The notes under the pieces were generated by a model. It was given only the letters and a program-made list of their open reading frames with translations. It ran no database searches and was not told the DNA's origin. The translations under genes were made by a program, and so were the position numbers. Of a stretch of 64,000 bases of DNA, positions 17,817-26,491 are shown in pieces. Numbering within the stretch: position 1 is the stretch's first letter; the number at the start of each line of letters is the position of its first letter. This stretch comes from EW11 sp035765635 (lineage in GTDB: Bacteria; Verrucomicrobiota; Verrucomicrobiia; Opitutales; Opitutaceae), in the NCBI GenBank assembly GCA_035765635.1, contig DASTWZ010000023.1, forward strand, positions 1-64,000, written 5' to 3'.

Positions 17817-18749
17817 ATGCCAAAATCACCTTCGACCTCTCCCACGGAAACCAAGACGCAGACCAGTGCTCCCCAAATAATTTCGGAACCCAAGCCGCCG
17901 TTTCCCAAGCAGCACCAGGATGGCGTCGGCATGGAGTCGGTCGTGCAGCCGCGGCCTCGGTATCAAGCGTCCAAGTACAAGCCGGCCGGAAAGCTGCAGG
18001 AGAAGATCGCTCTGATAACGGGCGGCGATTCCGGTATCGGCCGGGCCGTGGCGGTCCTGTTCGCGCGGGAAGGCGCGGACGTGGCCATCACGTACTTGGA
18101 GGAAGAGCAAAGCGACGCGGACGAGACGAAACAGGCGGTCGAAAAAGAGGGCCGCAAATGCCTGCTGCTTCCGGGCAGTCTGACCACGCGCGAACACTGC
18201 GACCAAGTGGTCGCGAAGGTGATTCAGGAATACGGGCAGCTGGATATTTTCGTGAACAACGCGGCGCACCAGAATCGGAAGCCGACGCTTCAGGACGTCA
18301 CGGACGAAGAGTTCGACGTGACCTTCAAGACGAACATCTACGCGTATTTCTGGCTGGCCCGCGCGGCCATTCCGCATCTGAAGCCGGGCAGTGTGATCAT
18401 CGCGACAAGCTCCGAGACGGGCATTCTCGGTGCGGAAAAACTGCCGGATTATTCGGCGACGAAAGGCGCAATCAACGCGTTCACGAAGACACTCGCGATG
18501 AATCTCGTCGAAAAAGGTATTCGCGTGAACGCCGTGGCGCCTGGCCCCGTCTGGACGCCGTTGAATCCCTCGGATGCCGGCGCAAGTCCCGAGCAAGTGT
18601 CGAAGTTCGGTTCACAAACGCCGATGAAACGTCCGGCGCAGCCCGAAGAGCTCGCCCCAGCGTACGTGTTCTTGGCTTCCGACGCCGACTCATCCTACAT
18701 CACCGGCATCGTGCTACCCGTCATGGGCGGAACGACCATCGGCGGCTGA
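17817..18749 (+). CDS. Short-chain dehydrogenase/reductase (general-stress YhdF/YghA-like)
   Basis: Seen: 310 residues. A disordered Pro/Thr-rich lead of about 40 residues is followed by the Rossmann motif TGGDSGIG, then NNAA, the catalytic serine in IIATSSETG and YSATK (Tyr/Lys pair). QDGVGMESVVQPRP before the core and VLPVMGGTTIGG at the end are typical of the extended SDR group that includes YhdF, YdaD and YghA. It would use NAD(P)H to reduce an unknown carbonyl. The start is the ATG at 17817. An FMN reductase gene follows 54 bp downstream. Confidence 0.88.
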   Translation: MPKSPSTSPTETKTQTSAPQIISEPKPPFPKQHQDGVGMESVVQPRPRYQASKYKPAGKLQEKIALITGGDSGIGRAVAVLFAREGADVAITYLEEEQSDADETKQAVEKEGRKCLLLPGSLTTREHCDQVVAKVIQEYGQLDIFVNNAAHQNRKPTLQDVTDEEFDVTFKTNIYAYFWLARAAIPHLKPGSVIIATSSETGILGAEKLPDYSATKGAINAFTKTLAMNLVEKGIRVNAVAPGPVWTPLNPSDAGASPEQVSKFGSQTPMKRPAQPEELAPAYVFLASDADSSYITGIVLPVMGGTTIGG

Positions 18750-18803
18750 ACGAAATCATTTATTTGAAACGCCAGGTGAGCATGTTTTGTTCGGCGCAAA
18801 ACT

Positions 18804-19367
18804 ATGTCTCACGTTGTTCTGATTTCCGGGAGTCCTGCCGCGTCTGCCAAGTCGAACGCCCTGCTGGCCCATATCGCGACTGGAATTTCCAAACTGGGCT
18901 TCAGCACGGCGACCATTGTGGTGAGGGATTTTCCGGCCCAGGACCTGGTTCACGCGAAGTTCGACAGCCCCGCCTTCGAGGCGCCCAAGGCGCTCATTGC
19001 CAGCGCGTCGGGTGTGGTCGTGGCGACACCCGTGTACAAGGCGGCGTATTCGGGATTGTTGAAGACGTTTTTGGACATTCTTCCGCAGACCGCATTTCGC
19101 GGCAAAACCGTCCTGCCCATCGCCACCGGGGGCTCGCCGGGGCATTTGCTGGCGATCGATTTTTCCGTGAAGCCGTTGCTCGCGGCCTTGGCTGCGACGG
19201 ATGTCTTGCAGGGCGTGTATGCCGTCGACGCGCAATTCAGCACGGGTGCGGAAGGCAACGTGGTGATTGGCGAAGAGATCGTCCGCCGGCTCGACGATTC
19301 GGTGCAGCAACTCGCGGCCAATTTGCGCGCCCGGGGCGTCCCCGCCGCCGTCGTATCGGAAAAATAA
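18804..19367 (+). CDS. ssuE: NAD(P)H-dependent FMN reductase, SsuE-like
   Basis: It supplies reduced FMN to two-component monooxygenases such as alkanesulfonate monooxygenase. Seen: 187 residues, flavodoxin-like. ISGSPAASAKSNALL is the FMN phosphate loop, TPVYKAAYSGLLKTFLD is the flavin-binding segment and LPIATGGSPGHLLAID a family hallmark. No ssuD or ssuABC genes lie nearby in this window, so the monooxygenase partner is unknown. The upstream gap contains no obvious promoter. Confidence 0.85.
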   Translation: MSHVVLISGSPAASAKSNALLAHIATGISKLGFSTATIVVRDFPAQDLVHAKFDSPAFEAPKALIASASGVVVATPVYKAAYSGLLKTFLDILPQTAFRGKTVLPIATGGSPGHLLAIDFSVKPLLAALAATDVLQGVYAVDAQFSTGAEGNVVIGEEIVRRLDDSVQQLAANLRARGVPAAVVSEK

Positions 19368-19527
19368 ATACGCCGCGGCGTCGCGTCCGCCAAATCCGGC
19401 GCTCGGTTGCGCCCGCTCTGACAGGGTTTTTCCCAAAACCAACCGGGTCAAATATCGCATGCCCGGCTGGGGTCTGAAATGCGCGCGCCGCATTTTGTCC
19501 GTGGCGGCGCGCGCTTAGGTTCAGCCT

Positions 19528-21285
19528 ATGACAAAGACCGGTGGAGATGTATTGGTGGAAACACTACAAGACTGGGGCGTCGATGTGGTCTTCGGCCTGC
19601 CCGGAGACGGCATAAACGGCATTATCGAATCCCTCCGCAAATCGGAGAAGCGCATTCGTTTCATTCAAGTTCGGCACGAAGAAGCGGCCGCCTTCATGGC
19701 CTGCGCGTATGCGAAATACACAGGCAAGCTCGGCGTCTGCCTGGCCACCTCCGGGCCGGGTGGGGTGCACCTGCTCAACGGCTTGTATGATGCGAAAATG
19801 GACGGCCAGCCCGTGCTCGCGATCACGGGGCACCATTTTCACGACCTGATCGACACGCACGCGCAGCAGGATCTTTCGCTGGACCGTCTGTTCATGGACG
19901 TGGCCTGCTACAACACGCGCGTCATGGGTCCCGAACACGTCTCCGCCGTGGCGCATCTCGCGTGCCGCATGGCGCTGAGCCGCCGCAGCGTGACGCATAT
20001 CAATTTTCCCGTGGATTTTCAGTCGATGCCGGTGAAGTCCGCCCAACGTTCCGAGCGCAATGTGAAGGGCTATTCCACGAGCATCGCTTTTGCCCGACAG
20101 GCAGGTCTGCCCGATCATCATGCGCTGCGGCGCGCCGCGGCCGTTTTGAACGAAGGGAAAAAGGTCGCCATCCTCGCGGGACAAGGCGCGCTCGACGCGA
20201 CCGACGAATTGATCGAAACCGCTTCGAAGCTCGGAGCGCCGATCATCAAGGCACTGCTCGGCAAGGCCTGCGTGCCGGACGATTCGCCGTACACGACGGG
20301 CGGTATAGGGCTTTTGGGGACAAAACCGTCCGAGGAGGCGATCGAGGCCTGCGACACGCTTTTCCTGATCGGCACGTCGTTCCCCTACATCGAATTTTAT
20401 CCAAAACCCGGCGCGGCGCGCGCGGTGCAACTCGACATCGACGGAGGCCGCATTGGCCTGCGCTATCCGGTGGAGGTCGGCTTGAATGGCGATGCGCGCG
20501 AAACGCTTCGCATGCTGCTGCCGCTCCTGCAGCAAAAGGAGGATCAATCATTTTTGCGCAAAGCTCAGAAAGGTATGGTCGAGTGGCAGGAGCTGATGAA
20601 GGAGCGCGGCACGCGCACGGACAAACCGATGAAGCCGCAGGTCGTCGCCTGGAACGTCGGAAAACTGATCGACGACAACGCAATCATCAGCTGCGACAGC
20701 GGCACCATCGCGACTTGGTTCGCGCGCCAAATCCCGGTGCGCCGCGGCCAGATGCACTCGCTCTCCGGCACGTTGGCGACGATGGCCAACGGGCTGCCTT
20801 ACACGATCGCGGCGCAGGTGGCGTATCCCGACCGGCAATGCATCGCGTTCGTCGGCGACGGCGGTTTCACGATGTTGATGGGCGAGTTCGCCACCGCGGT
20901 GAAGTACCAGCTGCCGATCAAGATTTTCATCATCAAGAACAACTCACTCGGCCAAATCAAATGGGAGCAGATGGTCTTCCTCGGCAACCCGGAGTACGTC
21001 TGCGATCTGCAGCCGATCGACTTCGCGGCCTTTGCCCGTGCGTGCGGCGGCACCGGTTTCACTATCGAAGATCCGGAGAAATGCGCCGACGTCGTCGCGC
21101 AAGCGCTGGCCACGCCCGGTCCCGTTGTGGTCGAAGCTGTGGTCGATGCGAACGAGCCGCCGATGCCCGCCAAAGTCACCGCGAAACAAGCGCTGCACTT
21201 CGCCGAATCGCTCGCGCGCGGGACGCCCGATCGCGACAAGATCCTGGCCGCCGTCGTCGAGGACAAAGTCCGCGAGCTGATTTAA
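19528..21285 (+). CDS. Thiamine-diphosphate enzyme, pyruvate oxidase/PoxB-like
   Basis: Seen: 585 residues in the three-domain PoxB/acetolactate synthase fold. The N-terminal Pyr domain has GLPGDGINGI and the catalytic glutamate E51 (RHEEAAAF). The middle FAD/NAD-fold domain lies about 190-340. The C-terminal PP domain carries GDGGFTMLMGEF and ends the TPP motif at NNS. The wording is closest to pyruvate dehydrogenase (quinone) and related TPP-requiring proteins of COG0028. The C-terminal lipid-binding helix of E. coli PoxB is not obvious. The start is the ATG at 19528. A convergent repeat tract begins right after the stop. Confidence 0.87.
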   Translation: MTKTGGDVLVETLQDWGVDVVFGLPGDGINGIIESLRKSEKRIRFIQVRHEEAAAFMACAYAKYTGKLGVCLATSGPGGVHLLNGLYDAKMDGQPVLAITGHHFHDLIDTHAQQDLSLDRLFMDVACYNTRVMGPEHVSAVAHLACRMALSRRSVTHINFPVDFQSMPVKSAQRSERNVKGYSTSIAFARQAGLPDHHALRRAAAVLNEGKKVAILAGQGALDATDELIETASKLGAPIIKALLGKACVPDDSPYTTGGIGLLGTKPSEEAIEACDTLFLIGTSFPYIEFYPKPGAARAVQLDIDGGRIGLRYPVEVGLNGDARETLRMLLPLLQQKEDQSFLRKAQKGMVEWQELMKERGTRTDKPMKPQVVAWNVGKLIDDNAIISCDSGTIATWFARQIPVRRGQMHSLSGTLATMANGLPYTIAAQVAYPDRQCIAFVGDGGFTMLMGEFATAVKYQLPIKIFIIKNNSLGQIKWEQMVFLGNPEYVCDLQPIDFAAFARACGGTGFTIEDPEKCADVVAQALATPGPVVVEAVVDANEPPMPAKVTAKQALHFAESLARGTPDRDKILAAVVEDKVRELI

Positions 21286-21554
21286 GCGAAGGCTGAAGGA
21301 AGACGAAGGCTGAAGGAATGCGAAGGCTGAAGGAAGACGAAGGCTGAAGGCTGAAGGAAGGCTGAAGGCCGAAGACTGAACGAAGACGAAGGCTGACGTG
21401 CGAAGGCTGCAGGCTGAAAACTGAGGCGAGATGAAATGCCCTCGGTGTGTATTCGGTTTTCCTTTCAGCCTTCAGCCTTCAGCCTTCTTCCTTTCAGCCT
21501 TCGTATTCCTTCAGCCTTCGTCTTTTTCCTTCAGCTTTCAGCCTTCGTCTTCGT
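21286..21554. repeat. GCTGAAGG/CCTTCAGC inverted repeat tract
   Basis: The left arm (about 21286-21425) consists of many copies of GAAGGCTGAAGG and GAAGACGAAGGC. The right arm (about 21465-21554) has the complementary CCTTCAGCCTTCGTC units. Together they could form a long imperfect hairpin between convergent genes. The right arm encodes the last residues and stop of the minus-strand gene at 21531 (TKTKAES). A similar pair of arms lies at 37211-37374. Confidence 0.85.
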
Positions 21555-21887
21555 GGGGCGCGAATAGATGTACTCGATCACCAGCGTGCGCCGGTTTTCG
21601 TAGAGCGTGGCCAGGGCGCGGACTCGTTCGTCGAGCAGGACGGAAGGCGCATGGAACATGAACCCATCGCGATCGCTCGAAGGCTGACGCGCGAGATTCG
21701 CGTTCATCAACGAAAGCAGACTCGCTTTCACCGCGGAAGGGCTGCTCTGCACATGCTCGTGGATCGTATCCGTTGTCCAAACGCGCGACGGATCCCGATG
21801 CAGCATGAGCAGGACTTCCAGCGTGTGCACCGAGTCGATATAATCGACAATGAACGCGCCAATGTCCTGTTCTATTTGACGCTTCAT
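21531..21887 (-). CDS. Hypothetical winged-helix-like protein
   Basis: 118 residues from the ATG at 21887 (MKRQIEQDIGAFIVDYID); a TTG one codon upstream is less likely. No family is recognised with certainty. The central part (TLEVLLMLHRDPSRVWTTD, then a second helix pair ending SLLSLMNANLARQ) reads like a winged-helix DNA-binding fold. The C-terminal 40 residues are helical. The final TKTKAES comes from the adjacent GCTGAAAG repeat, so the original C-terminus may have been lost. It could be a small regulator, and it is divergent from the response-regulator gene downstream. Confidence 0.6.
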   Translation of the reverse strand: MKRQIEQDIGAFIVDYIDSVHTLEVLLMLHRDPSRVWTTDTIHEHVQSSPSAVKASLLSLMNANLARQPSSDRDGFMFHAPSVLLDERVRALATLYENRRTLVIEYIYSRPTKTKAES

Positions 21888-22069
21888 CAATGGCGGAAAG
21901 GTGTTCGAGGTAAAAGTCAGATGGCGGACGCCCCGCGGGCGAATTGCTTTTGAGACCGTAGCTTTTTGAGTGAAGCGTGAGGTTTGCAGCAGAAACGCCT
22001 GACAATTTTGTCAGGTCTCCCGCTCAAACCGATCTCGGCAACCCGCTTCGTTTTTCAAATTCTCCTTTT

Positions 22070-22771
22070 GTGACCAGCATCTCCGCGCCCCACGTTTTGG
22101 TCGTCGAAGACGAGGAAAAAACCCGCCAGTCGCTCGCCGAAGGATTGGCCATGGAGGGATGGATCATCACGACGTGCGCGGAAGGAGAGGGCGTTGTGTC
22201 CATCCTGGAACGACAGAATTTCGAACTCGTCTTGCTCGATTGGATGTTGCCCGGCCGCGATGGACTGAGCGTGCTGCGGGATATGCGAGCGCGTGGAAAT
22301 CAGACGCCGGTCCTGATGCTGACGGTGCGTGAATCGGTCAACGATCGCGTCACCGGCCTGGAGGCGGGGGCGGACGATTACCTGACGAAGCCATTTGCGT
22401 TTGCCGAACTTCTGGCCCGCAGCCGCGCGCTGCTTCGGCGCCCCTTGCATCGCTTCGGGCCGGTGCTCCAATGCGAGGACTTGCAGCTGGATGCGCGGGC
22501 TCGCGTCGCCACACGGGCCGGCCGGCAAATTCCGCTTACGCCGCGCGAGGTCGATATTTTGGAATATCTCCTGCGCTTTCAGGGCCAGGTCGTGACGCGT
22601 GAGATGTTGGAGCGCGATGTGTGGAAGCAGACGCGGCGGTTCACGTCGCTGAACAACGTGATCGATGTTCAAATCATGCGCCTGCGCCGAAAAGTGGACG
22701 TCGGCACGTCGGCGCGCCTGCTGCACACGCTGCGAGGCATCGGCTATCGCCTCGGTCCCGAGCAGACATGA
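22070..22771 (+). CDS. Response regulator, OmpR family (CusR/CopR-like)
   Basis: Seen: 233 residues if started at the GTG at 22070 (MTSISAPHVLVVEDEE), the start that places the receiver domain at the N-terminus. A GTG at 21977 would add 31 residues unlike the family. The receiver has the phospho-acceptor D57 (LLDWMLPGRDG), T/S in MLTVRE and K in YLTKPFAF. The C-terminal winged helix has LTPREVDILEYLL and LRRKV...LLHTLRGIGYRL. The stop overlaps the start of the sensor kinase gene as ATGA, so the two are translationally coupled. Target genes are unknown. Confidence 0.92.
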   Translation: MTSISAPHVLVVEDEEKTRQSLAEGLAMEGWIITTCAEGEGVVSILERQNFELVLLDWMLPGRDGLSVLRDMRARGNQTPVLMLTVRESVNDRVTGLEAGADDYLTKPFAFAELLARSRALLRRPLHRFGPVLQCEDLQLDARARVATRAGRQIPLTPREVDILEYLLRFQGQVVTREMLERDVWKQTRRFTSLNNVIDVQIMRLRRKVDVGTSARLLHTLRGIGYRLGPEQT

Positions 22772-24174
22772 AGCAGTGGTGGCGACGGCGGACGCTTCGC
22801 TTCCGGCTCGCGGCCTGGTACGCGATCGGCGGGACGATCCTTCTTACGGCGTTCAGCGCCACCGTGTATTGGTATGTGGACTACACGATGGGGCGGCCGC
22901 TCGACCATGAGCTGCAGCTGGATCTCGGTGTGATCCGCAAGCGCCTTCAGGTGACCGAGGACGGACGCATTCTGTGGGACAACCACGATTTCCGCGCGGG
23001 CGAGCCCTGGCCGGCGGCAAATCCCTGGTTCGAACTCTGGGACGAAAACGGAAAACTGCTGCGCCGCTACTGGCCGTTTGTCGATAGCCGGCTGGAGCAA
23101 CTTCCGCTCGCGCCGGCTCCTCATCGCGAGACGATTTCGGTGTTTCGCGTGTCGCCCGATGTGCGGCTCCGCGTGCTTTCTGTTCCACTCGGGCTGCCCG
23201 GCGCAGGCGAAGGCTGGATGATTCGCGTGATGTCGATCCACGAGCCGGCGGTTACGGCGCTGCACTCCCTGATCTTGATCATCGCAGTGGCCCTGCCTGT
23301 GGTTGTCCTGCTCCTCGTGTTTGGGGGGTATGGCCTGACCCGGCGATGGCTGAAACCACTCGATTCGATGGTCGGCGAGGCGGGGCGGATCACGGCGAGC
23401 GATCTGAGCCGGCGGTTGCCGATCGAAAATCCCGAGGACGAACTCGGAAAATTGGCGACCGTGTTCAATTCGACGCTGTCGCGGCTTGATGACTCATTTG
23501 CCACGTTAGATCGTTTCGTGGCGGACGCGTCGCACGAGTTGCTCACGCCGCTCACGACTCTGCGCAGCGTCGGCGAAGTGGGTCTGCGCGGAGCCCGCGA
23601 GGGCGCCGAATACCGCGAGATCATCGCCAGCATGCTCGAGGAGGCGCAGCGTCTGCAGTTGCTGGTGGAGAAACTCCTTCAACTGGCCCGCGCGGAAGGC
23701 GGCTCCAACATGCTCGAGCGCAAGGCGGTCCGCCTCGATTCGCTGGCCGAGGAATGCGTGGAGGATGCCCGAATTCTCGCGGAGGAGAAGCGTCAGCAGA
23801 TTCTGTTGAAAACGGAACCCTGCTCAGCCTTCACCGACGAGCTGCTTTATCGCCAGGCGCTCCAAAATGTTCTCGAAAACGCGATCAAGTACAGTCCGCC
23901 GGAATCGACCATCATCGTGGTGGTGAGCGCCACTCGCGAGGAGTGCTCGGTTTGCGTCACGGATGATGGGCCCGGGATCTCGCCGGCGCATCAGACCCGC
24001 TTGATGGAGCGATTTTATCGTGCGGATCATGCGCGCGGTCGCCGCGAAGGCGGGTTCGGGCTCGGGCTCGCGATCACGAAAGCCTACATGCACGTCCTCG
24101 GCGGCAAAATCACCTACGAAAGCGGTGTGCCGCGCGGCAGCGTGTTTCGCTTGAGCGTGCCGCGAATGAACTGA
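22768..24174 (+). CDS. Sensor histidine kinase, HAMP type (CusS-like)
   Basis: This is the partner of the response regulator just upstream (ATGA overlap at 22768). Seen: 468 residues. Membrane helices lie near 15-35 and 165-190, with a periplasmic domain of about 130 residues between them. A HAMP domain follows (RRWLKPLDSMVGEAGRI). HisKA has the acceptor His in ASHELLTPLTTL, where the usual arginine after HEL is leucine. HATPase has the N box NVLENAIKYS, then DDGPGIS and GGFGLGLAITK. The general layout matches heavy-metal sensor kinases, but no metal-export genes are adjacent. The signal is unknown. Confidence 0.92.
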   Translation: MKQWWRRRTLRFRLAAWYAIGGTILLTAFSATVYWYVDYTMGRPLDHELQLDLGVIRKRLQVTEDGRILWDNHDFRAGEPWPAANPWFELWDENGKLLRRYWPFVDSRLEQLPLAPAPHRETISVFRVSPDVRLRVLSVPLGLPGAGEGWMIRVMSIHEPAVTALHSLILIIAVALPVVVLLLVFGGYGLTRRWLKPLDSMVGEAGRITASDLSRRLPIENPEDELGKLATVFNSTLSRLDDSFATLDRFVADASHELLTPLTTLRSVGEVGLRGAREGAEYREIIASMLEEAQRLQLLVEKLLQLARAEGGSNMLERKAVRLDSLAEECVEDARILAEEKRQQILLKTEPCSAFTDELLYRQALQNVLENAIKYSPPESTIIVVVSATREECSVCVTDDGPGISPAHQTRLMERFYRADHARGRREGGFGLGLAITKAYMHVLGGKITYESGVPRGSVFRLSVPRMN

Positions 24175-24276
24175 GGCCACTCGCCCTAGAACAGTTCCTA
24201 TAGCATTTAAAATGGAACTGTAGCCGCGAAAGGTACAGCGAAGCAAAGTCTCAGGGTTTCGATCACGGCTATTTTT

Positions 24277-24475
24277 TAGCCGCAAAGAGGCTCAAGATAC
24301 ACAAAGAGAATTTTTATTAGGCCGACGCGGCTCAGACATTCGTCGCTCGGGAGCGGTCTGGTATTTGGGTTTGGAGCTACAAACCAATACCCCAACCGCA
24401 TTGTGGAGGAGCCATTGCGAGTGACTTCGCAAACCCGAAATCCTCTTTGCTCTTTTTGCGCCTCTTTGCGGCTAT
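24277..24475. repeat. Inverted repeat TAGCCGCAAAGAGGC, about 37-bp arms
   Basis: The left arm 24277-24313 begins TAGCCGCAAAGAGGCTCA. The right arm 24438-24475 is its imperfect reverse complement, ending CCTCTTTGCGGCTA. The 124 bp between them contain an inner pairing (TGGTATTTGGGTTTGGAG against ACAAACCAATACCCCA). The 24175-24494 gap holds no gene. The right arm lies 19 bp from the stop codon of a truncated glycosyltransferase. This looks like a MITE-like or REP-like intergenic element. Confidence 0.7.
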
Positions 24476-24494
24476 AGTTTTTTTTAAAACCGCT

Positions 24495-25178
24495 CTACCT
24501 CTCTTGCGGCGGCGCGATCTCGGGCGCGAACGCCGCTGCGAGGCGGAGCTTGTCGCTCGGCACGTCGTAGTCGCGCGACAGCAGCTCGAGCTGAATCTCG
24601 TTCAGCGCCACCACCAAGTCGCAGTCCCCGTAAAGCCTGCGCTCTTCCATGATCTGTCGTTGAAAGTGGTACTGCGTTTCAAAAACGGCGCCGCGCCCGG
24701 GAAATTTGTTCTCCAGTTGGTGCTGCTGCCAAATGCCGAGCGTGTGTGGAGTGTGGATGTGCGGGACATTCAGGATCGCGCTGAGAAACTGGGCGGCCAT
24801 GCCCGCGTCCCAATAGTGGCTGTTGAAAAACTCGTAGCGCACGCCCGTTTTCCCGATGTGTTCGAGCGCCAGATCGCTCCACTCCGGCAGATGGCGCCAG
24901 AGTTCCTCGCGCGGCAGAAAATCCAATCCGCCGCACGGTATGCGGATGATCCGCATCAAGTCGTTGATCACATCGATCTCGGTCTGGTCTTCCATCCGCC
25001 GCATCCAGATATCGACCGCATAGCCGAGTTCGGAGAGCATCTTCGAAAGCTCCAAAACATAGCGCGTTTGGCTGCTGGAGTCGGTCGCGCCGACGGGCGG
25101 CGCGACCGAGACGTATCCGTGCAACGAAACCATTGCGATGCGCGGCGGGGTGGTTCGAGCAATCGCGGGTTGATCCAT
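24495..25178 (-). pseudogene. Truncated GT-B glycosyltransferase (sucrose-phosphate synthase-like N-terminal half)
   Basis: From the ATG at 25178 (MDQPAIARTTPPRIAMVS) the frame gives 227 residues that follow the N-terminal Rossmann half of sucrose-phosphate synthase/GT4 enzymes. SLHGYVSVAPPVGATDSSSQ is the acceptor-binding loop. Then come YVLELSKMLSELGYAVDIW, IIRIPCGG, LPREELWRHL, FNSHYWDAG and HTPHTLG. The second half, with the nucleotide-sugar site (usual total above 400 residues), is missing. The stop TAG lies 19 bp from the right arm of an inverted repeat, which suggests that an insertion or deletion removed the 3' half. It is probably inactive as a transferase. Confidence 0.68.
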
Positions 25179-25364
25179 GAACGGCGTCAAAGAGTCCGGT
25201 GCGAGCCTGGGGCCAGAGCCCACTATCGACCACTTTTTCAATCTTACATTTCCGTCAGGCGGTAATTTCCCCACCCGGGATTGAACGCATTGTCGCAGGG
25301 GGCCTTGGGGCGAGAAATGCCTTCCAACGACTTTGCAGGCCAAGGCGGCGCCTTAAACTTCACT

Positions 25365-26480
25365 ATGAGCGCGCTGCTCGAAGTTTCGCCGACCTTGCGC
25401 CTCGAGGACTGCCGGGTCGGCGCATTTCGGATCCCGACAGATCGGCCGGAATCCGACGGCACATTCGAATGGCGCGACACGACGCTGGTCGTGGTCGAGC
25501 TGACTGCCGGCGGCGAATCCGGCCTCGGCTACACATATGGTCCCGCGATGCTCGCCGCGCTGATTCGGGAGGCCTGCGCGGCCGTTATGTCGCATTGCGA
25601 TATATGCGACATCGAGGCCAACGCCGACGCGTTGTTTTCGCATTTGCGCAACTCGGGGCGGTCCGGGCTCAGCGCCATGGCCGTGTCCGCGCTCGATGTC
25701 GCTCAATGGGACCTGAAGGCCAAGCTTCTTCGCGTGCCGCTGCTCCGCCTGCTCGGCGCATGCCGCGAAGCCCTTCCGCTCTACGGCAGCGGTGGATTCA
25801 CGTCGTACACCGACGCCGAGCTTCGTCGGCAATTCACGGATTTCGCTGAACTGGGAATCACGCGTTTCAAAATGAAAATCGGCCGCGAGCCGCAGTTGGA
25901 TCCCGGGCGAGCGGCGGCGGCACGGGACTGCATCGGCGATCGCGCGGAGTTGATGATCGATGCGAACAACGCGTTCACACGAACCCAGGCTCGCGCTGTG
26001 GCGGAGCGATTCGTCCGCGAATTTGGCGTCGTTTGGTTCGAGCAGCCGCTGCCGTGCGAGGATTTGGAGGGCTTGAAATATCTCCGCGAACACGCGCCGG
26101 CAGGTTTGGAGATCGCCGACGGAGAATACGGCTACGATCTCGAATATTTCCGACGCGCCTTTGCCGCGCAGGCGATCGATGTCGCGATGGCGGATGCCAC
26201 GCGCTGCGGCGGGATCACGGGTTTTCTGAAAATCGCGACGCTGTGTGAGGCCTGGAAAATCCCCCTCTCGTCGCACTGCGCTCCGGCGCTCCATCTGCAC
26301 GTCGGGTGCGCCGCGCGCGCACTGCGGCACGCGGAATATTTTCACGACCATGCCCGGATCGAGAGCATGCTGTTTGCCGGCGTTCCGGACGTGCGCGGAG
26401 GAATGCTGCGACCGGACATGAGCGTGCCCGGCCATGGCTTGGAATTCAAATGGCACGACGCCGAGCGCTTCGCCGTTTGA
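25365..26480 (+). CDS. Mandelate racemase/enolase-superfamily enzyme
   Basis: Seen from the ATG at 25365: 371 residues; an ATG at 25317 is the alternative start. The N-terminal capping domain (RVGAFRIPTDRPESDGTFEW) is followed by a TIM barrel with the mandelate-racemase-type KxK pair K169/K171 (FKMKIG). Metal ligands are D199 (IDANN), E226 (FEQPL) and E254 (ADGE), and the general base H304 lies in SSHCAP. The PESDGT opening is typical of sugar-acid dehydratases and related MR-group members of unclear substrate. The next gene starts 11 bp downstream, so this probably forms an operon with the lactate-dehydrogenase-like gene. Confidence 0.88.
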   Translation: MSALLEVSPTLRLEDCRVGAFRIPTDRPESDGTFEWRDTTLVVVELTAGGESGLGYTYGPAMLAALIREACAAVMSHCDICDIEANADALFSHLRNSGRSGLSAMAVSALDVAQWDLKAKLLRVPLLRLLGACREALPLYGSGGFTSYTDAELRRQFTDFAELGITRFKMKIGREPQLDPGRAAAARDCIGDRAELMIDANNAFTRTQARAVAERFVREFGVVWFEQPLPCEDLEGLKYLREHAPAGLEIADGEYGYDLEYFRRAFAAQAIDVAMADATRCGGITGFLKIATLCEAWKIPLSSHCAPALHLHVGCAARALRHAEYFHDHARIESMLFAGVPDVRGGMLRPDMSVPGHGLEFKWHDAERFAV

Positions 26481-26491
26481 GCCGCACCTTT

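Noticed and set aside
19962..21296. Second plus-strand frame inside the TPP enzyme gene
   Set aside because: Arg-rich out-of-frame reading of a well-conserved gene.
25281..25364. Extended N-terminus of the enolase-superfamily protein
   Set aside because: The upstream TTG start adds residues with no family match; the ATG at 25365 fits the usual N-terminus.
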